From NCBI RefSeq assembly GCF_000429265.1, contig NZ_AUBN01000009.1, positions 124,001 through 188,000 of the forward strand: DNA of 64,000 bases. Reading direction: 5' to 3'. Made by a program: the position numbers and the translations under genes. Numbering within the stretch: position 1 is the stretch's first letter; every line of letters starts with the position of its first letter. This stretch comes from Actinomyces gerencseriae DSM 6844 (GTDB taxonomy: Bacteria; Actinomycetota; Actinomycetes; Actinomycetales; Actinomycetaceae). The notes under the pieces are model-generated. The model was not told the origin of the DNA. It did no database searches and saw only the letters and a program-made list of their open reading frames with translations. Shown here one piece after another: positions 27,476 through 36,492 of the stretch.

Positions 27476-28057
27476 ATGAGCACCACGGCCGCACTGGTGG
27501 TCGACATCGTCGATCTGCCGCACCAGATCGGGTCCGTCAAGGACGTCCGTGTGGAGACGGCCGCCCCCGCGGATCTGGGCACCGACGTCATCGGCGTGCC
27601 GGAGGGCAGCCCCGTCGTCCTGGATGCGCAGCTGACCAGCATGGAGGACGGCGTGCTGGCCCGCGGCCGCGCCGACGTCCGCATCCACGGCAGGTGCGTG
27701 CGCTGCCTGCGAGACCTCGACGAGGACCGCACCGTCGCCTTCGACGAGCTCTACTACCTGCCCCGGGCCGCCGAGGCCCGGGCGGCCGATGACGACGAGG
27801 AGGTCGAGGACCTGCTCCTGGTCGGCGAGACCGACCTGGACCTGGAGCCGGCGCTGCGCGACGCCCTCGTGCCCGCGCTTCCCTTCCAGCCCCTGTGCCG
27901 GCAGGACTGCGCGGGCCTGTGCCCGCAGTGCGGCGAGAGGCTCGACGACCTGCCCCCCGATCACCACCACGAGCAGCTCGATCCGCGTTGGTCCGCCCTG
28001 GCGGCTCTTCTGCCCGAGCGGGGCGAGCCGGACGCGAGTGAGGAGGGGCAGGCCTGA
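27476..28057 (+). CDS. YceD family protein (DUF177)
   Basis: A 193-residue protein of the YceD/DUF177 family, linked to 23S rRNA or ribosome maturation. Two cysteine clusters are visible: Cys74 and Cys77 (CVRCLRDLD) and CRQDCAGLCPQCGERL near the C-terminus, probably a metal site. An acidic linker (RAADDDEEVEDL) separates them. The ATG at 27476 follows CGGAGGAG. In most bacteria rpmF (L32) follows; here rnc begins on the last base of the stop codon, so rpmF has been lost from this position. Confidence 0.9.
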   Translation: MSTTAALVVDIVDLPHQIGSVKDVRVETAAPADLGTDVIGVPEGSPVVLDAQLTSMEDGVLARGRADVRIHGRCVRCLRDLDEDRTVAFDELYYLPRAAEARAADDDEEVEDLLLVGETDLDLEPALRDALVPALPFQPLCRQDCAGLCPQCGERLDDLPPDHHHEQLDPRWSALAALLPERGEPDASEEGQA

Positions 28058-28947
28058 TGGCCCACTCGTCTCGTAAGAGCGGCGGTAGGCAGTCCCGCCG
28101 CGTCGCCTCCCCGGCGCGAAGCGATGTCGAGGCCCTCGTCTACCGGTGGGGGCCGCGGATCGATCCGGATCTGCTCGACCTGTCGCTGACCCATCGCTCC
28201 TTCGCCCACGAGAACGGCGGGTTGCCCACCAACGAGCGCCTGGAGTTCCTGGGCGACTCCGTGCTGGGCATCGTGGTGACCGAGTACCTCTACCGCGCCC
28301 ACCCGGATGTCCCCGAGGGCCAACTGGCCAAGATGCGTGCCGCGACCGTATCGGAGCCCGCGCTGGCGGCCGTGGCCCGGGACCTGAACCTGGGGGAGTT
28401 CATCAAGCTGGGGAAGGGGGAGTCCCTGACCGGCGGTCGTGACAAGGACTCGATCTTGTCCGACACCGTCGAGGCGCTCATCGGTGCCACCTACCTCTCC
28501 CAGGGGCTCGAACCGACTCGTGCCGTGGTCGAGCGCCTCGTGGCCCGCTTCCTCAGCTCGGCCCGCACGCGCGGCGCGAGCCTGGACTGGAAGACCAGCC
28601 TTCAGGAGCTCGTCGCGGCTCACGGACTGGGCAACCCGCGCTACGAGGTTGAGAGCGTCGGGCCCGACCACGAGCGGGTCTTCACCGCGCAGGCGATCGT
28701 CGATGGCGAGGCCCGCGGCGAGGGCACGGGCACCTCCAAGAAGCTCGCCGAGCACGCCGCCGCGGAGGCCGCTTACGCCGCGATCCTGGCCAGTCACGGC
28801 GACGGCGGATTGGATCTGCCCGGGGTCAACGAGGCCCTGCGCACGGATCTGGCGGGTATGGCCGCCCGGCAGGCGCGGATCGGGCCGACTCCCGGGTCCG
28901 CTTCCGGGCCGGTCCCCGCGCCGGCTCCGCCGGCCCTCGGCGACTGA
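28057..28947 (+). CDS. rnc: Ribonuclease III
   Basis: Double-strand-specific endoribonuclease that processes rRNA precursors and structured mRNAs. The RNase III signature ERLEFLGDSVLG is at about 60-71 with the second acidic site in SDTVEALIGATYL, and the double-stranded RNA-binding domain (about 180-250) ends in GTSKKLAEHAAAEAAY. A basic Ser/Arg-rich N-terminus and a Pro/Ala-rich C-terminal tail are extras. It overlaps the DUF177 stop (TGATG) and is followed after five bases by mutM. Confidence 0.96.
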   Translation: MAHSSRKSGGRQSRRVASPARSDVEALVYRWGPRIDPDLLDLSLTHRSFAHENGGLPTNERLEFLGDSVLGIVVTEYLYRAHPDVPEGQLAKMRAATVSEPALAAVARDLNLGEFIKLGKGESLTGGRDKDSILSDTVEALIGATYLSQGLEPTRAVVERLVARFLSSARTRGASLDWKTSLQELVAAHGLGNPRYEVESVGPDHERVFTAQAIVDGEARGEGTGTSKKLAEHAAAEAAYAAILASHGDGGLDLPGVNEALRTDLAGMAARQARIGPTPGSASGPVPAPAPPALGD

Positions 28948-28952
28948 GCGGC

Positions 28953-29963
28953 GTGCCCGAGCTGCCGGAGGTCGAGTCCGTGCGCTCCGGACTGGCCCGC
29001 TATCTGATCGGTCGTGCGATCGAGGCGGTCGAGATCCTCGATCCGCGCTCCCTGCGCCGCCAGGCCGGCGGTCCCGGGGCCTTCGCCCGTCAGCTCGCCG
29101 GGCGGACGGTGACCGCGGCCGTACGGCGGGGCAAGTTCCTGTGGCTGCCGCTGGATGACGGCCGCGCGCTGTCCGCCCATCTGGGCATGAGCGGCCAGCT
29201 CCTCGTGCGCGGCGCCGTCGCGGAGCCGCACGACGACGTCGAGGGTGCCCGGGTCGCCGGCCGGGTCGATGCGCATCGCGCCGGTCCGATGGCCACCCGC
29301 GCCCCGACCCTCGTGCACGAGCCGTCCATACGGCCGCGTCATCTGCGCGTGCGCCTCCGTCTGGCCCCCATCGACGGGGACGCGTCCGACGGGGCCTTCG
29401 TCGATCTCGTCGACCAGCGCGTGTTCGGCGGCCTGCACGTCACCGACCTGGTGCCGACCTCGGACGGCGCGCCCGGCGGCAGGGGCAGCCCGGACGCCCT
29501 GCTCCCCGACGACGCCCGCCGTATCGCCCGCGACCTGCTCGACCCCGCGCTGGATCGGCGCGATGCAGCGGCCCGGATGCGGTCCTCGGGCCGTGCCATC
29601 AAGACCATCCTCCTGGACCAGCGCATCGTGTCGGGCGTCGGCAACATCTACGCCGACGAGGGCCTGTGGGCGGCCCGCGTGCACGGCCTGCGGCCCGGCA
29701 AGCGGATCGGGCCGCGCGTCGTGGAGCGCCTGCTGGCGCGGACCGCGGCCGTCATGGAGCGGGCGCTGGCCGTCGGGGGGACGAGCTTCGACTCCCTGTA
29801 CGTCGATGCCGACGGCGCCGCCGGCTTCTTCGCCCGCGAGCTCTCGGCCTACGGGCGCGCCGGGCTGCCCTGCGGGCGGTGCGGCGCGCCGATGCGCGTC
29901 GAGGCCGTCGGCGGGCGCAGCCATACGTCCTGCCCGAGGTGCCAGACCCGCCCGCGGTGCTGA
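28953..29963 (+). CDS. mutM: Formamidopyrimidine-DNA glycosylase
   Basis: Bifunctional glycosylase/AP lyase excising 8-oxoguanine. After removal of the initiator residue the protein begins PELPEVE, giving the catalytic Pro and Glu. The H2TH region contains VSGVGNIYADEGLW, and a C-terminal zinc finger has CGRCG...CPRC. At 336 residues it exceeds the usual 270-290, owing to an insertion at about 88-135. GTG start. The rnc-mutM order matches mycobacteria. Confidence 0.95.
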   Translation: MPELPEVESVRSGLARYLIGRAIEAVEILDPRSLRRQAGGPGAFARQLAGRTVTAAVRRGKFLWLPLDDGRALSAHLGMSGQLLVRGAVAEPHDDVEGARVAGRVDAHRAGPMATRAPTLVHEPSIRPRHLRVRLRLAPIDGDASDGAFVDLVDQRVFGGLHVTDLVPTSDGAPGGRGSPDALLPDDARRIARDLLDPALDRRDAAARMRSSGRAIKTILLDQRIVSGVGNIYADEGLWAARVHGLRPGKRIGPRVVERLLARTAAVMERALAVGGTSFDSLYVDADGAAGFFARELSAYGRAGLPCGRCGAPMRVEAVGGRSHTSCPRCQTRPRC

Positions 29964-29994
29964 GGACGGCGCAGGCGGCCGGGGGCGGCGGGGC

Positions 29995-30049
29995 TTGTCG
30001 GCGGGGCCTCGTCCTCTAAAATGAACGTGTTCATATCTGAACTTGTTCA
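29995..30049 (+). promoter_or_regulatory. Promoter with tandem palindromic operators for the TetR gene
   Basis: TTGTCG (29995-30000) and TAAAAT (30017-30022) form a -35/-10 pair with a 16-base spacer. Two related palindromes, TGAACGTGTTCA (30022-30033) and TGAACTTGTTCA (30038-30049), follow 16 bases apart and cover the start of transcription. They sit just before the TetR gene and are probably its autoregulatory operators. Confidence 0.65.
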
Positions 30050-30068
30050 GGAGAATGCGTGAGACTGC

Positions 30069-30641
30069 ATGAATCGTAGACAGGACACCGAGGCCCGGGT
30101 ACTGGAACGGGCCGAGCGGCTCTTCGTCCGCAGGGGCTACGCCGCCACGTCGATGCGGGACATCGCCGCCGAGGCGGATGTCTCAGTGGGCACCGTCGTC
30201 TCCGTGGGCGGCAAGGCCGAGCTCTTCGTGCGCTGCATGGAGCAGCGCGCCACGGCCGACGCCGTCGCCGCCCTGGAGGGGCGAGCGGATCTGCGCGACG
30301 CACTGCGGGCGCTCATCGCCGCCACCCCGGGTCTGGCGCCCCGGGGGAGCGGGTTGACCCGCGACTACCTGGCCGCGCTCCTGACCGGCCCCGTCCCCGC
30401 GGGCAACGACGATCGTCTGCGCGACGTCGTCGATCGCCTGGCCGCGTACTGGGCCGCGCACCTCGAGACCGGCCCGGACGACCCCCTGCCGCAGCTGCGC
30501 GCTCGCGCCTTCTACGTCGGCCTCGTCGGCGCCGTCTTCGCCGTCGCCTCCGGACAGCTGAGCGCGCGGGCCGCCATGGAGCTGATGGATCGGATCATCG
30601 ATGAGCAGACGGCGCCGCCCGGGGATCGGAGCCGAGGATGA
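30069..30641 (+). CDS. TetR-family transcriptional regulator
   Basis: A 190-residue regulator with an N-terminal TetR helix-turn-helix (about 8-55: RAERLFVRRGYAATSMRDIAAEADVSVGTV). The C-terminal ligand-binding half is helical and unspecific. Twin palindromes just upstream suggest autorepression. It overlaps the glycosyltransferase gene by four bases (ATGA), so it controls its own operon. The inducer is unknown, possibly the compound the glycosyltransferase acts on. Confidence 0.88.
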   Translation: MNRRQDTEARVLERAERLFVRRGYAATSMRDIAAEADVSVGTVVSVGGKAELFVRCMEQRATADAVAALEGRADLRDALRALIAATPGLAPRGSGLTRDYLAALLTGPVPAGNDDRLRDVVDRLAAYWAAHLETGPDDPLPQLRARAFYVGLVGAVFAVASGQLSARAAMELMDRIIDEQTAPPGDRSRG

Positions 30642-31894
30642 CCCACGTGCTCGTCGCCATCGGCTCCATGGGGGATGTGCGCCCGCAGCTGGCCCTGGCG
30701 CGAGCGCTCATCGCCGAGGGGACCGATGTCCTGCTGCTGGGACTCGATGACTACGCGGAAGCGGCATCCGAGTGCGACGTGCCGTTCCGGGGAGTGGGGG
30801 CCAGGCTCATGGGCCCGATCGCCTCGCCGGTCGTCGCCCGCGCCGCGAGACGCCATCAGGCGGCCGGCGCGCTCGTGCTGCGCCGCTGGATCCGCGCCGT
30901 CGCCCCCGCGATCGCTCGGGCGTTGGCGGCCAGCACGCGTCCCGGGGACGTCCTGGTCTCCGGGATCCTGGGCCTGCCGGCATGCCGTCTCCTGAGCGCG
31001 GCGCTCGGTTGCGAGGTGGTGGAGCTGGCACTGGCCCCCACGCTGCCCACTGCGCGGGCGGACAGCCTCGTGGGCGCACCGCGCAGGGGCCGGAGTCCGC
31101 TCAACCTGCATTACTCCCGCGCGCTGCGTCGCGGCTCGCTGGCAATGGGGGCGCCGATCGCCCGTGTACTGGCACGTGGCGTCCCGAATGGTCGTGGGAC
31201 CGCCGGCCGTCGGAGCGGCGGCACGGCGATCAACGGCACGGTGATCCTCGCGTGCTCCCCGCAGCTCGTCCCGCCCGCCGCCGACTGGCCGGCCGCCGTC
31301 CACTGCACCGGACGGCTCGCGGCGCCCGTGCGCGGATGGGAGCCCGACGCGGGTCTCGTCGACTTCCTGTCCTCCGGTCCGCCTCCGGTGTACGTGGGCT
31401 TCGGTTCCGTGCCGCTGGGGGAGCCTCGGGCCGCCGTCGCCCGTCAGGCCGAGGCCGCCCGTCGCGCCGGGGCGAGAGCGCTGATCTCGCCGGCCGCGGG
31501 GTTCGATGAGTGGGACGGGGACTACGGCGACCATGTGCACCTGCTCGGCTTCGCCCCGCATGACTGGCTGCTGCCGCGCACAGCCGCGGCGATCCATCAC
31601 GGGGGAGCGGGGACGACCCACGCCGCTCTGGCCGCGGGCGTGCCGCAGGGAGTCGTCCCCTTCTCCCTCGATCAGCCCTACTACGCGCGCCGCGTGGAGG
31701 CACTGGGCCTGGGGCCCGCGCCGCTCGCGCCGCAGCGGGCCGACGTCGAGGCTCTCGCCGTCCTCATGAGGAGGCTGGTCGGTGCCGGGCAGGCCCGGGG
31801 CTACCGTGAACGGGCGCGAGAGGCGGCCGGGGTCGTCGCCCGCGAGAACGGCGCCCGTACCGCCGCCGGGATCCTGCTGGCCGCCAGTACCTGA
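30638..31894 (+). CDS. Family 1 glycosyltransferase (macrolide/sterol UGT type)
   Basis: A GT-B glycosyltransferase of 418 residues resembling antibiotic, macrolide and sterol glycosyltransferases. The N-terminal acceptor domain begins with AIGSMGDVRPQLALA, and the C-terminal donor-binding signature is HHGGAGTTHAALAAGVPQ with the Asp/Gln pair DQPYYARR. No signal peptide or membrane segment. Being in one operon with a TetR-type repressor suggests an inducible reaction such as inactivation of a foreign compound or tailoring of a metabolite; no biosynthetic genes are adjacent. Substrate cannot be stated. Confidence 0.85.
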   Translation: MTHVLVAIGSMGDVRPQLALARALIAEGTDVLLLGLDDYAEAASECDVPFRGVGARLMGPIASPVVARAARRHQAAGALVLRRWIRAVAPAIARALAASTRPGDVLVSGILGLPACRLLSAALGCEVVELALAPTLPTARADSLVGAPRRGRSPLNLHYSRALRRGSLAMGAPIARVLARGVPNGRGTAGRRSGGTAINGTVILACSPQLVPPAADWPAAVHCTGRLAAPVRGWEPDAGLVDFLSSGPPPVYVGFGSVPLGEPRAAVARQAEAARRAGARALISPAAGFDEWDGDYGDHVHLLGFAPHDWLLPRTAAAIHHGGAGTTHAALAAGVPQGVVPFSLDQPYYARRVEALGLGPAPLAPQRADVEALAVLMRRLVGAGQARGYRERAREAAGVVARENGARTAAGILLAAST

Positions 31895-31927
31895 TCCGTC
31901 GGGGGAAGTCGAGGCCTCGTCGGTGCC

Positions 31928-31963
31928 GCCTCCGCGGGGCGGCCCATGGGCCCGGAGGCTTTT
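31928..31963 (+). terminator. Intrinsic terminator after the glycosyltransferase
   Basis: GCCTCCG (31928-31934) pairs with CGGAGGC (31953-31959), with further GC pairing inside, and TTTT follows at 31960-31963. It closes the TetR-glycosyltransferase operon. Confidence 0.8.
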
Positions 31964-31983
31964 CCCAGGACGACGCCGTGCTT

Positions 31984-32012
31984 GTGACGTAGGTCCCCAA
32001 CGCTGCTAGGCT
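31984..32012 (+). promoter_or_regulatory. DevR/DosR-like box and leaderless promoter of the response regulator
   Basis: GTGAC-GTAG-GTCCC (31984-31997) matches nine of ten core bases of the mycobacterial DevR box (GGGAC-N4-GTCCC); over the 20-base consensus 15 positions agree. TAGGCT (32007-32012) is a -10 element seven bases before the ATG at 32020, which implies a leaderless transcript starting at the ATG. The box then covers the -35 zone. Confidence 0.6.
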
Positions 32013-32019
32013 CGTTGTC

Positions 32020-32673
32020 ATGCCGAGAGCCGTCGCCGCCGAGCCCGTCCGCGTCATGATCGTGGACGATCACGAGATCGTCCGCCGCGGGATCGCCGAG
32101 ATCATCGACCGGGCCGACGGGCTGGACGTTGTGGCCGAGGCGGGCTCCTGCGCCGAGGCCCTGCGCCGGGCCGAGCTCGTACGTCCCGACGTCATCCTGG
32201 TCGACCTGCAGTTGCCCGACGGCACCGGCATCGAGCTCATGCGTGAGCTGCGGGCCTCGGTCCCCGGGGCCCTGCCGATCGTCCTGACCTCCTTCGACGA
32301 CGACGAGGCCCTGGCCGAGGCCCTCGACGCGGGGGCCCGTGCCTATCTGCTCAAGACCGTTCACGGCGCCGAGATCAGCGACGTCGTGCGGGCCGTCGCC
32401 TCGGGGCGCGTCCTGCTCGACGAGCGCACTGTCACGCGTCGGCGCGCCGACCACGACGATCCCACGGCGGATCTGACCAACGCCGAGAGAAAGGTCCTCG
32501 ACCTGATCGGCGATGGTCTGTCCAACCGGGAGATCGGCGAGCGCCTGGGCGTGGCCGAGAAGACCGTGAAAAACCACATCACCTCCCTGCTGGCCAAGAT
32601 GGGCCTCCAGCGCCGCACGCAGGTCGCCGCCTGGGTCGCCGGCCAGCGGGCCTCGGGCTGGCGCCGCGGCTGA
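32020..32673 (+). CDS. NarL/LuxR-family response regulator, DevR-like
   Basis: A 217-residue response regulator. The receiver domain (about 10-130) has the acidic pair Asp16-Asp17, the phosphoacceptor Asp62 (LVDLQLPDG), Thr90 and Lys112. The C-terminal LuxR-type helix-turn-helix (about 150-205) contains LTNAERKVLDLIGDGLSNREIGERL and EKTVKNHITSLLAKMGL, close in form to DevR/DosR of mycobacteria. Its gene faces the sensor kinase gene tail to tail. A DevR-like box in its own promoter suggests autoregulation. Likely partner: the DevS-like kinase next to it. Confidence 0.85.
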   Translation: MPRAVAAEPVRVMIVDDHEIVRRGIAEIIDRADGLDVVAEAGSCAEALRRAELVRPDVILVDLQLPDGTGIELMRELRASVPGALPIVLTSFDDDEALAEALDAGARAYLLKTVHGAEISDVVRAVASGRVLLDERTVTRRRADHDDPTADLTNAERKVLDLIGDGLSNREIGERLGVAEKTVKNHITSLLAKMGLQRRTQVAAWVAGQRASGWRRG

Positions 32674-32735
32674 CCGCTCCTCGGACGGCGTGGTCCGGGT
32701 CGCGGGCCGGCCCGCTGATAGGGATCCGGGGGAGA

Positions 32736-34691
32736 TCACCGCGGCGTCGGCTCCAGGGGGACCCTCCAGGTGAAGCAGGTGCCGCGGCGATCGCCGTCCG
32801 AGCGGGCCCGCGGTCCGATGACGAAGGTACCGGCATGGCGACGGGCGCGCTCGGCCATGTTCGCCGTGCCCGAGCGGCGCCTCACCGAGGGATCCACTCC
32901 CACCCCGTCGTCGCGGCACACCACCTCGACCACCGGCACGCCGTGGAATGGCTCGGCGTTCCCGGAGGCCGGCCCGTCCCCCGCCAGCAGGAGGCTGGAG
33001 CCGCCGGGCAGGACGCCCTCGATCTTGACGTCCACCGTCACCGAGGACGCCCTGGCGTGCCGGGCCACGTTGGACAGGCCCTCGCGCACGACCGCCACCA
33101 TGTCGTCGGCGATATCCGTCTCGACGGCCGCGTCGATGGCCTCGATGAGCTCGTCCTCCTCCTCGCGGCCCGCCTGAGCCAGGCCGCGCCCATCGACCGT
33201 GAGGATGAGGGAGGGGGCGAAGCCCAGGGATGTGCGTGCCAGGGACGCCTCGCGCCGCAGACGCTCGACGACGCTCACATCCTCGTCGCGGTCGCGCAGC
33301 GAGCGCACGATGGAGCGTATCTGGCGCACCGAGTCATCGATCGCCTCCAGCGAGGACTCCAGCGCCCCGCGCACCGCTACCAGGTCGACGGAGCCATCGG
33401 CGTCCTCGGCGCACAGGCGATCGCGGGCCGCGGAGATATGCATCCCGGTGGCGAAGAGCTGCTGGATGGCCAGATCGTGCAGATCGCGTCCGATGCGCGC
33501 CCGCTCGTCGAGCAGTGTCGCCATCTCCTCGGCGTGCTGGGCGTCGGCCAGCTCGAAGGCCATCGTCGCCTGTCCCGCCACCAGTTCGGCGATCTCCAGG
33601 TCCTGATCGGTGAACGGCGCCGCTCCCTGGGCGCGCAGCAGCAGCATGACCCCCACACCGCGGCCGCGGTGAATCATCGGGGCGTACAGAGCGGGCCCGA
33701 AGGACGCCAGCTCCGGCACGAGCAGGTCGTGAGTGCCCCACGCCTCGGCCAGGGAGTCCACCGTCAGGCCGGTCTGATGGGCCAGCGTCGTCAGCGCCCT
33801 GCCCTCCGGCGGGAAGAGCGTCCCGATGAGGCCGGCGGAGTGGGCCCCCGCCGCGATCTCGCAGACCCACGTCCGACCGACGCCGGGCAGGACCAGGGCG
33901 GCCGTGTCCGCGTGCGCGACCTCTTGGACGCGTCGGGCGATCAGAGTCAGGGCGTCATCCTCCTCGGCGCCCGACAGCAGCAGCGTCGTGAGCTCCTGGG
34001 ATACGGCCATCCAGCGCTCGCGGTCCCGGGCCTCCCGGTACAGTCGGGCGTTCTCCACGGCGACGGCCGCGGCCTCGGCGAGCGTGAGGACGACGGCCGC
34101 GTCCCCGTCGTCGAAGCCGTCATCCTTGTCGCACAGGTACAGGCGCCCGTAGACCCGCCCGCGCGCCCGCAGGGGGGCCGACAGGATCGAGCCCGCGGTC
34201 TCCCCCTCGATCCCGCCCGTGAAGGCGGAGGCGCGCGCCAGGTCGTTGTCGATGACGACGCCGTTGCCGGTCGGGCCGATGGCGTGAGCGCCCGACAGCA
34301 TGGAGTCGAGCTCGTGGGGCGAGGCCGTCGCCCGCGCCGTGGCCAGGGGCGGGGCGCCGGCGGCTCCGAGCACGTCGATGGTGCCCCAGGCCGCTCCGGT
34401 GATCGAGCAGGCGGAGTCCATCAGACGACGCAGCGCGTCGGGCATGGTGAGGGATCCGGTCAGCCGCAGGGCCGCGCGGAAGAGCTCCACGGCGCCGCCG
34501 TCCAGGCCGACGCCGTGGTCCGGGCGCTCGCGCGTGGAGGCCAGCCGATCGGTGTGGATCGCATAGGCGAGGGAGCCGATGCCCGCGGGATCGTCGGGGC
34601 TCGGACCGCTGGGCAGCGCCAGGACCAGGTCGTCGTCCGGCATGCCGGGGAAGACGGCGGGATCGGGTTGCGGATCCGAGTCTGTCATCAC
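32736..34691 (-). CDS. GAF-domain sensor histidine kinase, DevS/DosT-like
   Basis: A 651-residue cytoplasmic sensor kinase: two GAF domains (about 68-218 and 238-384), a HisKA_3 dimerisation segment with His405 (RDLHDLAIQQLF), and an HATPase domain (about 530-648, with EGLSNVARHARA). This is the DevS/DosT layout. In DosS a His in the first GAF domain binds heme; the matching stretch here (ASAFTGGIEGETAGSILSAP) has none, although YLCDKDDG is kept. A different cofactor or cue is therefore possible. It starts seven bases after cydC on the same strand, so it is transcribed with cydDC, tying the sensor to cytochrome bd assembly. Confidence 0.85.
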   Translation of the reverse strand: MMTDSDPQPDPAVFPGMPDDDLVLALPSGPSPDDPAGIGSLAYAIHTDRLASTRERPDHGVGLDGGAVELFRAALRLTGSLTMPDALRRLMDSACSITGAAWGTIDVLGAAGAPPLATARATASPHELDSMLSGAHAIGPTGNGVVIDNDLARASAFTGGIEGETAGSILSAPLRARGRVYGRLYLCDKDDGFDDGDAAVVLTLAEAAAVAVENARLYREARDRERWMAVSQELTTLLLSGAEEDDALTLIARRVQEVAHADTAALVLPGVGRTWVCEIAAGAHSAGLIGTLFPPEGRALTTLAHQTGLTVDSLAEAWGTHDLLVPELASFGPALYAPMIHRGRGVGVMLLLRAQGAAPFTDQDLEIAELVAGQATMAFELADAQHAEEMATLLDERARIGRDLHDLAIQQLFATGMHISAARDRLCAEDADGSVDLVAVRGALESSLEAIDDSVRQIRSIVRSLRDRDEDVSVVERLRREASLARTSLGFAPSLILTVDGRGLAQAGREEEDELIEAIDAAVETDIADDMVAVVREGLSNVARHARASSVTVDVKIEGVLPGGSSLLLAGDGPASGNAEPFHGVPVVEVVCRDDGVGVDPSVRRRSGTANMAERARRHAGTFVIGPRARSDGDRRGTCFTWRVPLEPTPR

Positions 34692-34698
34692 AGTCGTC

Positions 34699-36492
34699 TC
34701 ACCTGCGCTCCTGCTCGAGGGACCATCGGTAGGACTCGTCCTGAACGCTCAGCCGGGAGTGCGAGCCCCGGCGCACGACGGTGGCCGGCCGACCGGGCTC
34801 GGGAGCGTCGAGGACCAGGATCTCGTCGGCGCCGTCCAGGGCGCTCAGTCGATGGGTGACCAGCAGGACGCCTCTCCTCCTCTCGTCGGCGCCGTCGCCG
34901 GCGTGCAGCAGATCGGTCACGAGACGGTCGGCGGTGGCGGCGTCCAGGTGCTCGCCGGGCTCGTCCAGCACCATGAGCGGTGCCGGTGCGGCCAGCGCGC
35001 GGGCGAGCAGCAGACGACGGCGCTCGCCGCCGGACAGCGTCGTGGCGTTCGAGCCCATGATCGTGTCCAGCCCGTGCGGTAGGTCGGACAGCCACTCGCC
35101 CAGGCCCGCCCGCCGGAGCAGGGCGCGGGCCTCCTCGGGGCTCAGAGCGCCGTTGGCCACGCGCAGGTTCTCGAGGACGGTGGTGGCGAAGACGTGGGCG
35201 TCCTCCGCGGTCAGAGTGATCCGACTCGCCACGTCCGTCCTCCTCGCCGACCACGGTGGGGCCCCGTCCAGACTCAGCTCGCCGTCCCTGGGCTCCAGAA
35301 GGCCGACCAGGGTCGCCAGAAGAGTCGTCTTGCCGACTCCCGACGGCCCGACGACGGCCAGACGATCGCCGGGCGCCAGGTCGAGGTCGATGCCCTCGGC
35401 GACGACGGGGCCCTCCGGCCAGCCAACCGCCAGGCCCCGGGCTCGCAGGCGGGGGCCGTCGTCGCCGACTGCCGGCAGCGGTTCCGGATCGGAGGCCCCG
35501 GCGCGCGAGGACTCCGCCCGGTCGATGAGGGCGACGATGCGCGTCGCCGCCTCGGCGGAGGCGACCAGCTGGACGCTTGCGGGTCCCAGTGCCGAGGTGA
35601 CCTCGAAGACGGCCAGCGGCACCAGGGCGATCACGGCGAGCCACACCGGCGCCAGACGGCCGGAGGCCACCGCCGGGATGCCGACCAGTAGGCCGAGCAC
35701 GACCGCCAGGCCTGTGGCCGTCATGTCGACGGCCGCCGCCAGGGCCGCGGGGCGGGCCGCGCGGTCCCGGGTTGTGGCCAGGCGCGCCTCCAGATCGGCG
35801 AGCCCGCTCATGAGACGGGGCAGGCCTCCGGACACGCTCAACTCATCGCCGCTCTCCAGGGCGGTCAGGACGGTGGCGGACACGTCGTTGGCCTGCTGCT
35901 GGCGGGCCCTCTCGGCTGCCCGGGCCGCGCGGATCGACACCAGGGGCCCGACGACGCCCGCCAGCAGCAGGCATCCTGCCAGAACCAGCCCGGCCTCGGG
36001 CAGGATGAGGCCCACCCCGATGCTGGTGGCGGTGCTGACGCTCGCCGCCACCGCCACCGGAAGGCAGCCGCGCACGATCAGATCGCCCACGGCATCGACG
36101 TCGCCGCCCACGCGGGAGAGCAGGTCGCCGCGGCGCAGCTGCGCCACGGCATCGGTCGGCGAAGCGGCCAGGATCTCGTACAGGTGCGTGCGCAGGGCGC
36201 TCATGCCGCGCAGCGCGGTGTCGTGAGACAGAAGCCGCTCGCAGTAGCGCAGCACCGAGCGGGAGATCCCGAACAGGCGCACCGCCACGGGCGCCACGCC
36301 CAGGGCGACGACGTCGGGGACCTGGGAGGCGCGGGCGATCATCCAGGCCGCGACGATGGACAGCCCGATCGCGCTGCCCAGGCCGAGCGCGCCGGTGGCG
36401 ACGGAGGCGGCGAAGCGGGTCCGATTGAGATCGAGCAGCCCGACGGCCCGCCGCAGCGCGCGTCGTTCCCTCTGTGACAGGAGGGCCCTCAT
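34699..36492 (-). CDS. cydC: Thiol reductant ABC exporter subunit CydC
   Basis: Half of the heterodimeric CydDC ABC exporter, which moves glutathione/cysteine-type thiols out of the cytoplasm and is required for cytochrome bd assembly. Six transmembrane helices (about 20-310) precede the ATPase domain with Walker A GPSGVGKTT, signature LSGGERRRL and Walker B LMVLDEP. It overlaps cydD by four bases. Assigned as CydC because it is second after cydB, the actinobacterial order. Confidence 0.9.
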   Translation of the reverse strand: MRALLSQRERRALRRAVGLLDLNRTRFAASVATGALGLGSAIGLSIVAAWMIARASQVPDVVALGVAPVAVRLFGISRSVLRYCERLLSHDTALRGMSALRTHLYEILAASPTDAVAQLRRGDLLSRVGGDVDAVGDLIVRGCLPVAVAASVSTATSIGVGLILPEAGLVLAGCLLLAGVVGPLVSIRAARAAERARQQQANDVSATVLTALESGDELSVSGGLPRLMSGLADLEARLATTRDRAARPAALAAAVDMTATGLAVVLGLLVGIPAVASGRLAPVWLAVIALVPLAVFEVTSALGPASVQLVASAEAATRIVALIDRAESSRAGASDPEPLPAVGDDGPRLRARGLAVGWPEGPVVAEGIDLDLAPGDRLAVVGPSGVGKTTLLATLVGLLEPRDGELSLDGAPPWSARRTDVASRITLTAEDAHVFATTVLENLRVANGALSPEEARALLRRAGLGEWLSDLPHGLDTIMGSNATTLSGGERRRLLLARALAAPAPLMVLDEPGEHLDAATADRLVTDLLHAGDGADERRRGVLLVTHRLSALDGADEILVLDAPEPGRPATVVRRGSHSRLSVQDESYRWSLEQERR

